Assembly (NCBI GenBank): GCA_020650975.1
Contig: JAIPMN010000370.1
Coordinates: forward strand, 1 to 29,439
Reading direction: 5' to 3'
Origin: Apostichopus californicus
Taxonomy: Eukaryota; Echinodermata; Holothuroidea; Aspidochirotida; Stichopodidae
Length of the DNA: 29,439 nucleotides
The notes under the pieces are model-generated. The model had not been told where the DNA came from, did not search any database, and saw only the letters and a program-made list of their open reading frames with translations. This document shows positions 1 to 10,696 of the stretch, piece by piece (positions within the stretch are counted from its first letter, which is position 1; the number at the start of each line of letters is the position of its first letter). The translations under genes and the position numbers were made by a program.

Positions 1-454
1 CATCATTGTGCGCTTTTGATTTTTGTACAAATCATATAAAGAGTCCCAATTCAGTGATTTCAATAGATCTTGTGTTCGGATATCATATGACGAACCAGTT
101 ATAATACGACAATATTGGACTACAGATGTCTATATTCATGGAATTATATAGCATTTGTGTGGCCCTTTGTGTCCAGCAGCCTGTTGTATTAACCTGACTC
201 ATTATTAGTCTAACAGATAAAAGCTCATTCTGACATTTTTTTTGGTTAACATCAAGTTTTTGTACTTGATTTGGGTCAGTTTTATCGATCAATCTATCTA
301 TCAATCAATCAATGAAACTACTACTGTACCCATCATATATGATTGTAATTGGTCAATCCATATGATATATCCTCTCACATGTTTTCAGCAAAGAATGGTT
401 AAACAGCGAGTAACAAGGGAAAGATTCTTTTACCGTTAAAAGACATCTTTCATA
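1..454. other. left edge, no feature seen
   Basis: A/T-rich sequence with a short (ATCA)n-like tract at about 287-312. Short frames on both strands are unremarkable. Confidence 0.5.
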
Positions 455-526
455 TCATCTACAGCATTTCAAACAAGACATCAAATTGTACTGCGTTCTT
501 ATGAACTCTCTGTCACCCAAGTTTAC

Positions 527-685
527 CCTGCTCCGAGTTGAGCTCGGGTAAGCCTCGCGATTATTTAACGTGGGGACACGGTTCAGGATCGGATCTTTCA
601 ATCCTCCTCCAGAGGTGGGTTGAAATCTGGTAACACCAGCTGTGCGTAAATAATCATTGCCATAGGCATTCCACCAGCTTTCCAT
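527..685 (-). CDS. candidate first coding exon, unassigned
   Basis: A minus-strand ATG at 685 has a favourable context (GAGGTCATGG) with an in-frame stop just upstream. It opens MESWWNAYGNDYLRTAGVTR and stays open through a possible donor (CAGG then GTAAAC, exon end 527); without splicing it reaches a stop at 455. The segment is G+C-richer than its surroundings. Another minus frame is open across the upstream half. The family is not recognised. Confidence 0.22.
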
Positions 686-1166
686 GACCTCAGCTTATTA
701 CTTTCGCTAAGTTCACCTAATTCCAGAGTCTGCTTACTCGTGTTAAAATAAGCGCGTTGGGTCACAGATCGCAATCACAGTGCATGTTTGAGGTCTGGGG
801 CAAGGAGCAACTCTTATAAACCCTAACTCATATATAGCCTTTGTTGATTCGCCACATTTTTGGAAATCTTCTCTAGGATTTGACATGTATCCTGAATATA
901 ACTGCAAATTGTATGGGATTGTGATAACCAATGGATTAGAAAACTTTTCAAAATTAACTTCTGCTTTTATATTGTTTATATTATAAATCCGATTCATTTC
1001 AGTTGAAATTTGCTTTCAATGTGTTTAATAATTTACTTCCTGTATGAAAATGTTGAATACAGACCATTTAATTAATTATAGTAACAAGAAACTTGTTAAG
1101 CTCTCATTTCTTACACAGTAAATTTCTCGGGTTCATGTCTCACTGTCAGCAAGTGCACAATCATAT
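686..1166. other. flank of the candidate exon; nothing firm
   Basis: An 84-codon minus frame at 743-997 has no recognisable domain. A second minus frame running into 598-775 (containing WKAGGMPMAMIIYAQLVLPD) is also open, so the reading frame in this island is ambiguous. Confidence 0.4.
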
Positions 1167-1583
1167 TTGAGAAAGAAACTTGTAAGTTTGACACAAGTGC
1201 CAATCAAACCCAAAAAAGCTGCTTTGGACACAAAGTTTGGCTATTTCAAACTGACCCATCCATCAATCAGTGGTCAGATACAAACTGGGACCAAGGCACT
1301 GAAAGGAACAACTCCAAAATTCTCTTCTAGGTCTTCCCTCAACATAACCAACTTAATTGTCTTGGCTGGAAATATGAACTTCAATTACTGTGACCTGCAA
1401 TATGCAATCTCCACAATAGGACTGTTTGATTGCTGTCATTATGAAATATATAAAGATATAATTTTTGTAAAACCCTTTGGGGAATATATAAAGGGAGGCA
1501 GAGAAAAAGTCAGTTTGAACTCTCCCATGTTCCTTCATAGCTCTCTTTCTTTGGATAACTTGATTTCTTTCCTAGTAAACTGA
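1167..1583 (+). CDS. unrecognised ORF, 138 codons
   Basis: The longest non-repetitive ATG-started frame in the window. The product is basic near the N-terminus (MRKKLVSLTQVPIKPKKA) and lacks a signal peptide, an obvious domain or low-complexity sequence. No TATA box or poly(A) context is convincing, and the stop is followed by unremarkable A/T-rich DNA. It may be a single-exon lineage-specific gene, a degraded mobile-element ORF or chance. I do not recognise it. Confidence 0.2.
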   Translation: MRKKLVSLTQVPIKPKKAALDTKFGYFKLTHPSISGQIQTGTKALKGTTPKFSSRSSLNITNLIVLAGNMNFNYCDLQYAISTIGLFDCCHYEIYKDIIFVKPFGEYIKGGREKVSLNSPMFLHSSLSLDNLISFLVN

Positions 1584-2185
1584 ATGGGGTGTATTGGTGG
1601 TATAACCTTGTATATTAATATATTATTTACAATATTATTTGCAGTATAGTAAAGTTTTGTAAATTTTTAACCAGCAGCTGAACTGTCTTGTGTTGCATGT
1701 TTTCCCGAGCAGATAAAAAATACTTTTTTTCCCCCACATAGCTTCTGAAATTAAAGTATCTGTACAAACCAGATTAATATCACACATACAGACACACTTA
1801 TAATTGACAATTTTTGATTTTCTTATAGCTTACATGAAGTATATATTTCTACATGTATACTATATGTCTGGTGCTATACATTCATATAATTGTGACTTTA
1901 TCTTTTGTGTCCACAAGTTTTCATTGTAACATAATCAGCCCTGAACTAAGATGGAGTATCTATTTGAATTTTTGTACCATTGACTGTTGCTCACTTATTG
2001 CCTCAGTTTTTGATAGTCCCTTTAATAACATGTTACTAATTAAAACTTAAAATATAAAAGGACTTTCCCAGTGACTTTAGATAGTAACACTGCCATGCAG
2101 TCTGTACAAGTCAACAGCCTTGAACCCTCCATAATTATAACCTGCTCCAGAATAGTCTGACTGGTAGTGTAATCGTTTACATGCT
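1584..2185. other. intergenic, no feature seen
   Basis: A/T-rich sequence without recognisable repeats or exons. Confidence 0.5.
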
Positions 2186-2865
2186 GGTATGCTACGGTAC
2201 TGTACTGTACCTTACTGCTACTGTACTGTACGATACTTTACTGTTCTTTATTTTACTGTACTGTACTTTACTTTACTGTACTGTACGATACTGTTCTTTA
2301 TTTTACTGTACTTTACTGTACTGTACGATACTGTTCTTTATTTTACTGTACTGTACTTTACTTTACTGTACTGTACGATACTGTTCTTTATTTTACTGTA
2401 CTGTACTTTACTTTACTGTACTGTACGATACTGTTCTTTATTTTACTGTACTGTACTTTACTGTACTTTACTGTGTTGTACTTTACTTTACTGTGCTGTA
2501 CTTTACTGTACTTTACTGTGCTGTGCTGTACTTTACTGTACTTTACTGTGCTGTACTTTACTGTACTGTTCTTCATTTCACTGTACTTTACTGTACTTTA
2601 TTTTACTGTACTGTACTTTATTGTGCTGTACTTTACTGTATGCTACTGTACTTTACTGTGCTGTACTTTACTGTGCTGTACTTTACTGTACTTGACTGTG
2701 CTGTACTTAACTGTTCCTTATTTTACTGTACTTTACTTTACTGTACTTTACTGTTCTTTATTTTACTGTACTGTACTGAACTTAACTGTACTTTACTATA
2801 CTTGACTGTACTGTACTGTAATGTACTGTACTTTACTTTACTTTACTTTACTTTACTGTACTGAG
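2186..2865. repeat. pentanucleotide array (TACTG/TACTT)n with a 50-bp higher-order unit
   Basis: About 680 bp of 5-bp units TACTG and TACTT. In the first half they are organised into a 50-bp block, TTCTTTATTTTACTGTACTG then TACTTTACTTTACTGTACTG and TACGATACTG, repeated about four times (one copy shortened). The second half is less ordered. All three plus-strand frames stay open (up to 227 codons, a Leu-Tyr-Cys-Thr repeat), which follows from the lack of stops in the unit and is not evidence of coding. Confidence 0.95.
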
Positions 2866-4108
2866 TTTCCCTTCACCAGTTTCCAACATGATGTTACCAA
2901 GGCTACCAGCACTAGTCCTGATTATTTTAACTCACACATTATTTATCTCCTGCTGTGATTTCATCTCTTTAATCCTTGTTGGTGTAAATGATTTATATTC
3001 AGTAATCAGTTTTTGTCTGTACTATGTATGCATGTACATTGGTTATGAAATATTTTCACATGATCTTAGTCATCATATTGTACAGCTGCAGGTATAAGAT
3101 TGTGAGTGAAGGAATGTATGGTATTTCACATGATGCATGTATCATATCTATATACTGATCTTGGGTATTATAGGGGTATAGTACATTTTAACACAACCCA
3201 CATCAGTCATAACACATTCATAGGGATAAACCAAAAAGAAAACTACATGGTTGTAAAAAAACAAACAAGAGATGAAATATTAACTTCTTAGACACACACA
3301 CACACAGAAATTTCAAGAGCGATGCAAATCCATGTATGATGTTCAAATATGAAATTGAGAAAAACAGAGATGTGAGGGACCCAGAGGGTAATTTACAAGT
3401 GGACCGGTCACGGTGTGTTATCAGTGGTGTAAATTACTGTAAAACATGTCTGGTCTTTAAACAGAATTGGAATGTGTAGGTAGGTGTATCATTTCCTACC
3501 ATATACTGACGTAATTTGGCGTTGCATTCACAGAAATATGAAGAAGAAGAATAAAAATCAAAACGTGAGGGAGGTCGCTAACGATCCTTTAATTACGGTA
3601 TGAACATCTTATTGCGATGGTATAAAACGATAAATAAACTTACTTTGTTGTTATATTTTTTTTTCAACAAGTATCGTGGTCCAATCAAAACTCTTATTCT
3701 TAAGTACTGACATTAATGATATTTATTCAGGAGTAATGATTAAATTATCAATGACACAATTACTTCCTCAATAAAAGTGACATTCCAACCACTGTCAATA
3801 ATGTGACTCTTCAACAAATCCCATTCTTCTGTCTATTAGTTAATTTAGTTAACGATAGAAACTTAAATAATTATTTGTATTTAATATCGAAAGACAGACA
3901 CCTTGAAAAGTCAACATCTAGTTTTACAGTATACTTGTAACTCAAATATGCTTTTGCCAAGTCTTCAATGCAAAGTTCTGTTTGCTGATTGACTCAACGT
4001 TATCAGAACTTTTTATCAGAAATCTCGAGAACTTTGAACATGTTGTCACAGGAAATGGTGCAACTCACCTCACCACACCACAAGTGGGTGTATCATTTAA
4101 AAGATCTT
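2866..4108. other. intergenic, no recognised gene
   Basis: Contains a short (CA)n at 3292-3306 and a 9-bp inverted repeat GTAATTTAC/GTAAATTAC at about 3388 and 3429. Short plus-strand frames here have no recognisable content. Confidence 0.5.
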
Positions 4109-4415
4109 CAGTATTGCCCCCAAATATGCTAGATATTCAAATAATGGCCACTCGTGCTGTCACACAACTCAATACTGAAAGGTAGTCAGTATAGGCCCCA
4201 AATTAAAGCTGGCTATAATAGATAGAAGTTTTCAAAAAGTACTTTCCTGGAGGTCTTTACTCTCCAAATTGTTCTCAGACATCTTAAAGGAACACACAAC
4301 ATGACTGAATGTCCCAGTGAGGAAACTTTCCTCGAAGGTTGTAATAAAAACAGTTGAAGAATTTTGACCAAAGGTGACCATTTTTGAATTTCTAGCATAT
4401 TTGTGGCCAATACAG
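4109..4415. repeat. inverted repeat pair, about 43-bp arms
   Basis: The left arm (4109-4151, core AAATATGCTAGATATTCAAA) matches the reverse complement of 4374-4415 (core AAATATGCTAGAAATTCAAA) with about five substitutions and one indel. The spacer is about 220 bp. It could be a MITE-like element or two oppositely inserted copies of one dispersed repeat. No target duplication was identified. Confidence 0.5.
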
Positions 4416-4924
4416 CATACTGTACCTTTAATGTGTTCTGATGAAAACTAGTTTCTTTCTTCTTTTATAAATGTACTGGCAAGCTGTTATGGACAATTTT
4501 TTAACCAACACTAAAACTTTCATTAAATCTTATATGTTAATGTTCAGATCAACTAAAACTACAGTATAAACCAAAAAGCTCTGTGATTCCTTGCAATACA
4601 ATGCGCTCAAAATTCTGACTAGTGTAAAGCTAGTGAGTTAAATCTGTCCAAGACTTAAGTGAGAACCAGAAAACATCGCAGCTTTCCAGCTCTTATTTGT
4701 AGCACTCCCTTGTGGGCATCAACCATGTCATTTACTGGCAAGGATTTTGCACTCATCATACTTAATGCACTCAATCTACCTACAAGATCCTACAAAGACT
4801 GGTTAATATTTTAGCATTTCAAACCCAGTTTCTTTTTCTTTCCAAATTTACAATTCTAAAGTCTTACAATCAAAATTCCGGTGTAATTTCCATCTGCTGG
4901 TATCTTGATAGTTTTAACATTACC
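4416..4924. other. intergenic, no feature seen
   Basis: A/T-rich unique-looking sequence. No ORF, repeat end or RNA gene is recognised. Confidence 0.5.
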
Positions 4925-5540
4925 GTACAGTATATGTTTACTATGTAAACTATACGTACAGTATACTGAACTATGTAAATTAATACCTTAACTATACTGA
5001 ACTATGTAAACTATACGTACAGTATACTGAACTATGTAAACTATATGTTCAGTATACTGAATATGTTAAGTATACGTACAGTATACTGAACTATGTCAAC
5101 TATACGTATGGTATACTGAACTATGTAAACTATACGTACAGTATACTGAACTATGTAAACTATATGTTCAGTATACTGAATATGTTAACTATACGTACAG
5201 TATACTGTACTATGTAAACTATACGTACAGTATACTGAACTATGTAAACTATACGTACAGTATACTGAACTATGTAAACTATATGTTCAGTATACTGAAT
5301 ATGTTAACTATACGTACAGTATACTGAACTATGTCAACTATACGTATGGTATACTGTACTATGTAAACTATGTACAGTATACTGAACTACGTAAACTCTA
5401 CATATACTGAACTATGTTAACTATACGTTTTACGTACATTATACTGAACTGTGTAAACTATACATACGGTATACTGAACTATGTAAACTATACACATACT
5501 GAACTATGTAAACTATACGTACGGTATACTAAACTGTACC
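4925..5540. repeat. 30-bp satellite-like array with higher-order order
   Basis: Tandem units of about 30 bp (TATACGTACAGTATACTGAA then CTATGTAAAC) with 29-bp variants (TATATGTTCAG..AATATGTTAAC). A four-unit order (consensus, TGTTCAG type, GTCAAC type, CGTATGG type) appears at about 5010-5127 and again at about 5247-5366. Each unit contains the perfect palindrome CAGTATACTG. The last units before 5540 are degenerate. Confidence 0.92.
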
Positions 5541-6039
5541 ATACAAGAAGCTTCCTCCAACAAAAGAACCTGAACCCAAATGTCACAGACATGTGCATGC
5601 TAACCCTTTAGTCTAGTGGTCCTTCACCTCCTTCAATATATATGTACAGTACATGTACAGGTACCGGTAGCAGTGATAAAAGGAAAACAGGAAGTGTACA
5701 TAATGGCCACCGCAACCATGCAATCAACAAATTAAAATTCCAATCTTACAACAGTTCAAATCTTCATAAAGGCAATAATACTATGAGAATTTTTAAATTC
5801 ATTGATATAATAATTTTTTATTGGGGGGGGAGAGGGATTGAAGGGGAGGAGGGCATGGAAATATATAAGTGCAATAAACTTGAGGTTGATACTACATACA
5901 AAGCCTTGGAAAATAGTGTAAACATTAAACACCAAAAGAGAAAATATTTATTTACAGTAAAGGTCGCTCAAGGACAAAGTTATATCTACAATAAAGCTAT
6001 TGACACCTTGGTGGCATATTTCATCAATGTTAGTGGGTT
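5541..6039. other. region with a 147-codon plus-strand frame, probably not a gene
   Basis: The open frame at 5642-6085 crosses a G8 run (5823-5830) and ends inside the SINE remnant, both arguing against a real protein. No domain, signal peptide or family resemblance is seen. Confidence 0.45.
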
Positions 6040-6180
6040 TTTTAACCTTCATCACAATTTAGAACAGAGTCTTGACAAGTTGTAACCCAGAGGACATTGG
6101 TTTGAATCCCATTCAAGTCATAAATTTCTTTGCCATTGTCTAAAATTTCCCAGTCAGTTTCCTTTGTTTACTTATATAAT
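6040..6180 (+). mobile_element. SINE copy related to 26421-26550, head degraded
   Basis: CCAGAGGACATTGGTTTGAA, then TCCCATTC, CATAAATTTCTTTGCC and TTTCCCAGTCAGTTTCC align with the B box and tail of the SINE at 26421-26550. The A-box half is not convincing here, so this copy is old or 5' truncated. Confidence 0.6.
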
Positions 6181-7818
6181 TTGGAAACATGTTAACTTGT
6201 AGAAAGTTTTATAGAGATTATCAAAGTTTGGACAATACCTTTTCCTTTTGAAGGAGGGGGGGGGGGGATATAATTGTACCATTACCTTAAGTAGTCCACT
6301 TTATAATGAATAGCCAATGCTAACTTTCTATTGTACTTTCTACAATGTTGGCTAGAAATATATGACATACTGTATGTGACTATACTAACTGTACTTATCA
6401 TTTTACACTGACGTCACCAATGTTACATATTTGCTTTCCCCTTTTCCTTGAATGTGTCATACAACATTTCAGTCAATATATTTCACCTCAGTTCAACTCT
6501 TTTGCTAGCACATTAACACATACTAAATATACATGTATGAGCGATTGTGATACTACAGATTCTCCCTTTCCCATTAATTATTCTTCAGCTCTTCTTTTTC
6601 TTTGACTTCCATTGTGTACACTGATATATACCAAACACCCCCCCCCCCTGAAAGTTATTTCACTCCTAACTGATCCTCCCTAGCTGTACATATTACCTTG
6701 CTGCATATGTGGTTTATATTAATAGGATCTTAATGACTTTCCCAGTCCGGTCAAGAGTAATTTGCTAAAGCCCCACAGAGTATGACACTTGTCTGTGATG
6801 TTACTTAACAGCTGTACTTGGATTACAAAATTAATGATGGCAGGCACAAATGAATAGAGGCCAGTGATTCACACAATATACGCTTCTAGTACTCCCTTCC
6901 TTTGTAATGAATCATTATAAACTATCTTCACTTCTGTTCTGAAACCATGAACAATGATGCTAAAGATAGATGGACAGTTCTAAGGAAACCTCACAATAAA
7001 CAGAACCTGAGACTCCTTTAATAGAAAACACTGATAGTGTATCCAGTAGCCTGTATACCTTACTTGATTTACTTTCACACCCACAAGATTATCTATCCTA
7101 CTACAACAACACAACAATGATACTTAATTCTTCTTTTGAAATTAGAAACTTTATTCACTGATACAGCAGCTGTTCTTATACATGTGTTATCAGTGGAAGC
7201 TTTAATGATACACAATGTTGCAGTGAAATTTGTACAATCAGAACTTTGGTAATTGTATAGGCCTATACTGTACTTGACCATAACCTTAAAGGAAAGATTT
7301 ATACTACCTGAGACCATAACCTATCCCCCCCCCCCTCCCGAGGTCGTCACAATGAATCAGGGATCGATGAAATTTGATCGAACCTTCAAACAATTTATCT
7401 TTAAGAAATAGTACACCGTTCCATTTCCAAGTTAAGTGACACTTGATTCACTGCAGGTCTAAATTTCAGAAAAAAACTCACAAATTTTGAAGTGCACACT
7501 CACACAGCTATGAACAGTTACCGTTAGTGTGTAGACCTCAATTGAACTGAAATGTATCCAACTATATTGGGAATATTATCTGGATTACCATCCATAACAA
7601 AATATTAATCTAAAGGGCACATTTTTATGAGTAGTTATTAAGTTACCCCCTGAAGCACCGAGCAATTTAATACAGTAACTCATCCCACACATTCTGGCCA
7701 ATAGTATCTATGTTGACTGTTGATCCTCCTCCGATAAAATTTTTGGGGAAAAATAGACGTGTATGTTCAAAATAATATATTTCAAAATAAACATTGTTGT
7801 AGCAATTTAAGAACTTAC
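6181..7818. other. intergenic, no recognised gene
   Basis: Contains a G12 run (6256-6267), C11 runs (6638-6648 and 7325-7335) and only short frames without recognisable content. Confidence 0.5.
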
Positions 7819-7924
7819 ATATAAAGCCAATTATAAATCAGATTTCGTCCACCAGACAACCTCCAAACCTGATTTTGGTCTTTTCGAAGAGAAATTGGCC
7901 GTCTCTCACGAATGAATTGACTAC
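7819..7924 (-). CDS. candidate coding exon, phase-compatible with 10558-10696
   Basis: A minus-strand segment with possible acceptor TTTTTTAAAG and donor GTAAGTT. Entered in phase 1 it reads SQFIRERRPISLRKDQ and continues NQVWRLSGGRNLIYNWLY to the donor with no stop. Another acceptor (CACAG, exon from 7940) shifts the entry phase and then does not fit. A second frame is also largely open. No homologue is recognised. Confidence 0.22.
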
Positions 7925-10557
7925 CTTTAAAAAATTTGTCCTGTGGTATATTATTTTTGCTATGCAACTGCAGTGCAATTCTTCCTCATGAGAATAGGGC
8001 AAAATTTATGGAATCACTATTTTTACGGTCTATTTAATCTAGCATTGGCCATTTATCTAATTATTATGTCTTGGAGAGAAACATATCCCTTACCACTTAG
8101 CCTACACTTATCTTATCTTTAATATGTGAAATGATTTACCTTGTTAATGTTGTAATCAATCCTGTAGTAATATTACTATACACACCACTCCTGGCTTATA
8201 AACCTGTCTGGATCAATACTGCTAATAGTAATGTATGATTCCTTTGTGTGTCGCCCATCGCATCTGTATCAATTTCAACTATTAAAATCCATGTCGTAGG
8301 ACAGCTGGTACCATCATTTATAAGCGGAGTGTTAAATGTTGTGTTCACAGACAAGGAATCCTTTATAGAACATGCAACAATTCCGTACGGATCTTATGAT
8401 CGTGAACCTCTTTGGTAGCTAGCAGCATGTATACGGAAAAAAAAACTCCTTTTTTTCTTCTTTTTTGTACAAAAGTGCCTATCGTTAACAGGTCAGACCG
8501 CACACATTGAGGGTAAAAGTTTTTGTGATGAAGCCACTGGATTTTGGGCAGAAAATTACTGCAGGGTTGTCTACATTGCAATATTAATGAAAAGCTTACA
8601 TTCCAAGTGTGAGTAAGATACAAAACAAAATTTCAATGCCAAGGTGTTATCAATGGGGCATAGATGCATAGAGCATTTTACAGATTTTATTGGTGTCGGT
8701 TACCGTTTATACCTGTCAGTCAATAGATAGAGTACGCACTACCGAGCAGATACTTTGGTTTTCATTGTTGGTAGAAACTACTCATAACCACAAAGGAAAA
8801 CAGGAAGAGGGAGAGAGAGGGATGGTGGTGAGAAATTTGTTTTTTTGATAGGGGGGGGGAGAGGGGGGGGGAGAGAAAACAACAGCATGTCAGGGAACAA
8901 TTTAGTGTTCAACTTTTGTGTAGAAATTTTAAAGTCTGTGAATTTTGTCTCTTGTAGAGTACTGTGGTTCCTGTTTACAAAGCTGCTAAACATATCTGTA
9001 TTTGTTTATTTATATAGCAATTATCCCATATTGTTTAGTACTAAATTGCTATGTGATACTAGATAAATAGAAAACTGACTTACATCACCAATTACAGCGA
9101 ACCACCTTTTCGTACAGTATCTTTCAAGCAATAAAAATTTGAATGCCTGTTTCGTCAAACCTTTATATATCCATACCATTTATATTTCCAAACGACATGT
9201 CATACTGCACCCTCTGGTAGGCAACATAAACATATACCCAACATATATACTGCGGTACATTTTTCAACCCAATAACTGTGCAACTCTGGCCTCTCCTTCC
9301 CCTCTGTTTTCAGGGTCATCTGTGTCAGTGGTCCCATAAATAATTATTGATTGAACATTCTACGAGAAACATCGAACATGACACTCCAAACCATAACTGT
9401 AAATGTTACGCATTTTTCTTCCTCTGGGGGAGGGGGGAGGTATTAATGTTGTTTTCAGATCCTAATGCTTTGAGATAATAAAATGAACCATCGGAGACTA
9501 CCAGGTTTAACATTCAGGTTTTTCTGTTATTTAACTATTCACAATTTATATATTTTTCATATAAATTCAATTCCTAATTAGAATGGCTAATACTGTTACA
9601 CATAAACCTCACCCAGTATATATTGAGGTTGCAGCTGAGAGCAAGCTCTTACATTTTCACACCGTGTATAACCATGGATCCCTTCATGGAAATCAATGCC
9701 ACAGAGCAACTGATGTTGTTCTACTGTATCATTGACACATTGATCTCTCCTGTGCATCGATATCTATGTACTGTACTGTACTGTGGCCATTCACACTGTG
9801 CTTTTATTGTTTATAATTACTCAGAGAGCTGCTGTGTTATGTGTACCATAACAGGCACCTTCACAAGCATGTACATGTAGCCATCCTCTCCCTGGTCCAT
9901 TAGTCTTTACTTCATGTACTACAACAGGGACTACTGTCAGGTAAAAGTTATGATCAGTTTGGAGGTCCCTGTATATTACTTTTTTAATATTGCAAAGGTG
10001 TTTGGGTGGGGGGAGGGGAGGGGAAGGAGAGCCAGCAGTCAAAGTTGAACAGATTTTTACCTGATGGGGGAAGGGGTGAGGGGGAGCAGATGCAGCAGTT
10101 AAGGTTTATATGAAATGTCTGCAAGGGGATGCTAGCTGTAAGAGGGAGGGGCCAAAGTCAGTTACTGGTAAATATTAATTGTTTACAATTTATTGTCAAT
10201 ACAACTGTACCTCCTTGATGTTCTAACATACATGTAATAAAGCTGCCAGACAATATTCAATTGGTTAAGTTATCATCTTATCGGAGATTTTTAGTCAACT
10301 GTAGGCTACTGATGATGACTGTAAAATGCTATCTGAAGTGTTAACGACAAAGTGTTTGAGGTTTGCAGTACTTGGACATTTGAACCCACGGAAATCAGGC
10401 CATACAGCACCTTAACATCTTTTCAACTAATATAATTATATAGTGGCACTTTAACTTTTAGATATCTTTTTTTGCAACCCTGTGTTTGAAGTTACAATAG
10501 TACAGCAGGCATCTGTATAGTTAACTTTCCCGAAAGAGGCTGAAAATAATCACTTAC
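7925..10557. other. between the two candidate exons; no recognised gene
   Basis: Contains G9 runs at 8851-8859 and 8863-8871, G-rich patches near 9426 and 10005-10085, and short unrelated ORFs. If the candidate exons at 7819-7924 and 10558-10696 belong to one gene, this is its intron. Confidence 0.45.
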
Positions 10558-10696
10558 CGAATGATCTGGAACGGTAAAGTTTAGCGTCCATCTTGCTGCA
10601 CTTGCCCATAGGTGTAACTGTAGCCGTGTACTTTTGTGGAGATGCAAAACTTATTACCATCACATGCGACTCCAGGGAATCGATCCTTACTGTCTT
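10558..10696 (-). CDS. candidate coding exon, unassigned
   Basis: A G+C-richer island ending at a strong minus-strand donor (TTCG then GTAAGTG) with a possible acceptor CTGCGCTCAG. In the frame that reaches the donor it reads KTVRIDSLESHVMVIS and onward to MDAKLYRSRSFG, ending in phase 1. A second minus frame is also open to a stop at about 10579 (RFPGVACDGNKFC within it), and the plus strand is partly open, so low stop density alone could explain it. No family is recognised. Confidence 0.28.

Noticed and set aside
2181..2864. Long plus-strand ORF of 227 codons
   Set aside because: It lies entirely in the pentanucleotide array. Three overlapping plus frames are open for the same reason, and the product is a meaningless Leu-Tyr-Cys-Thr repeat.
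7819..10696. PI3K-related kinase exons
   Set aside because: The VRI..V.V spacing in the 10558-10696 frame and a LRKDQ string in the 7819-7924 frame faintly recall the region before a PIKK kinase domain. The similarity is too short, and the core motif is not preserved.
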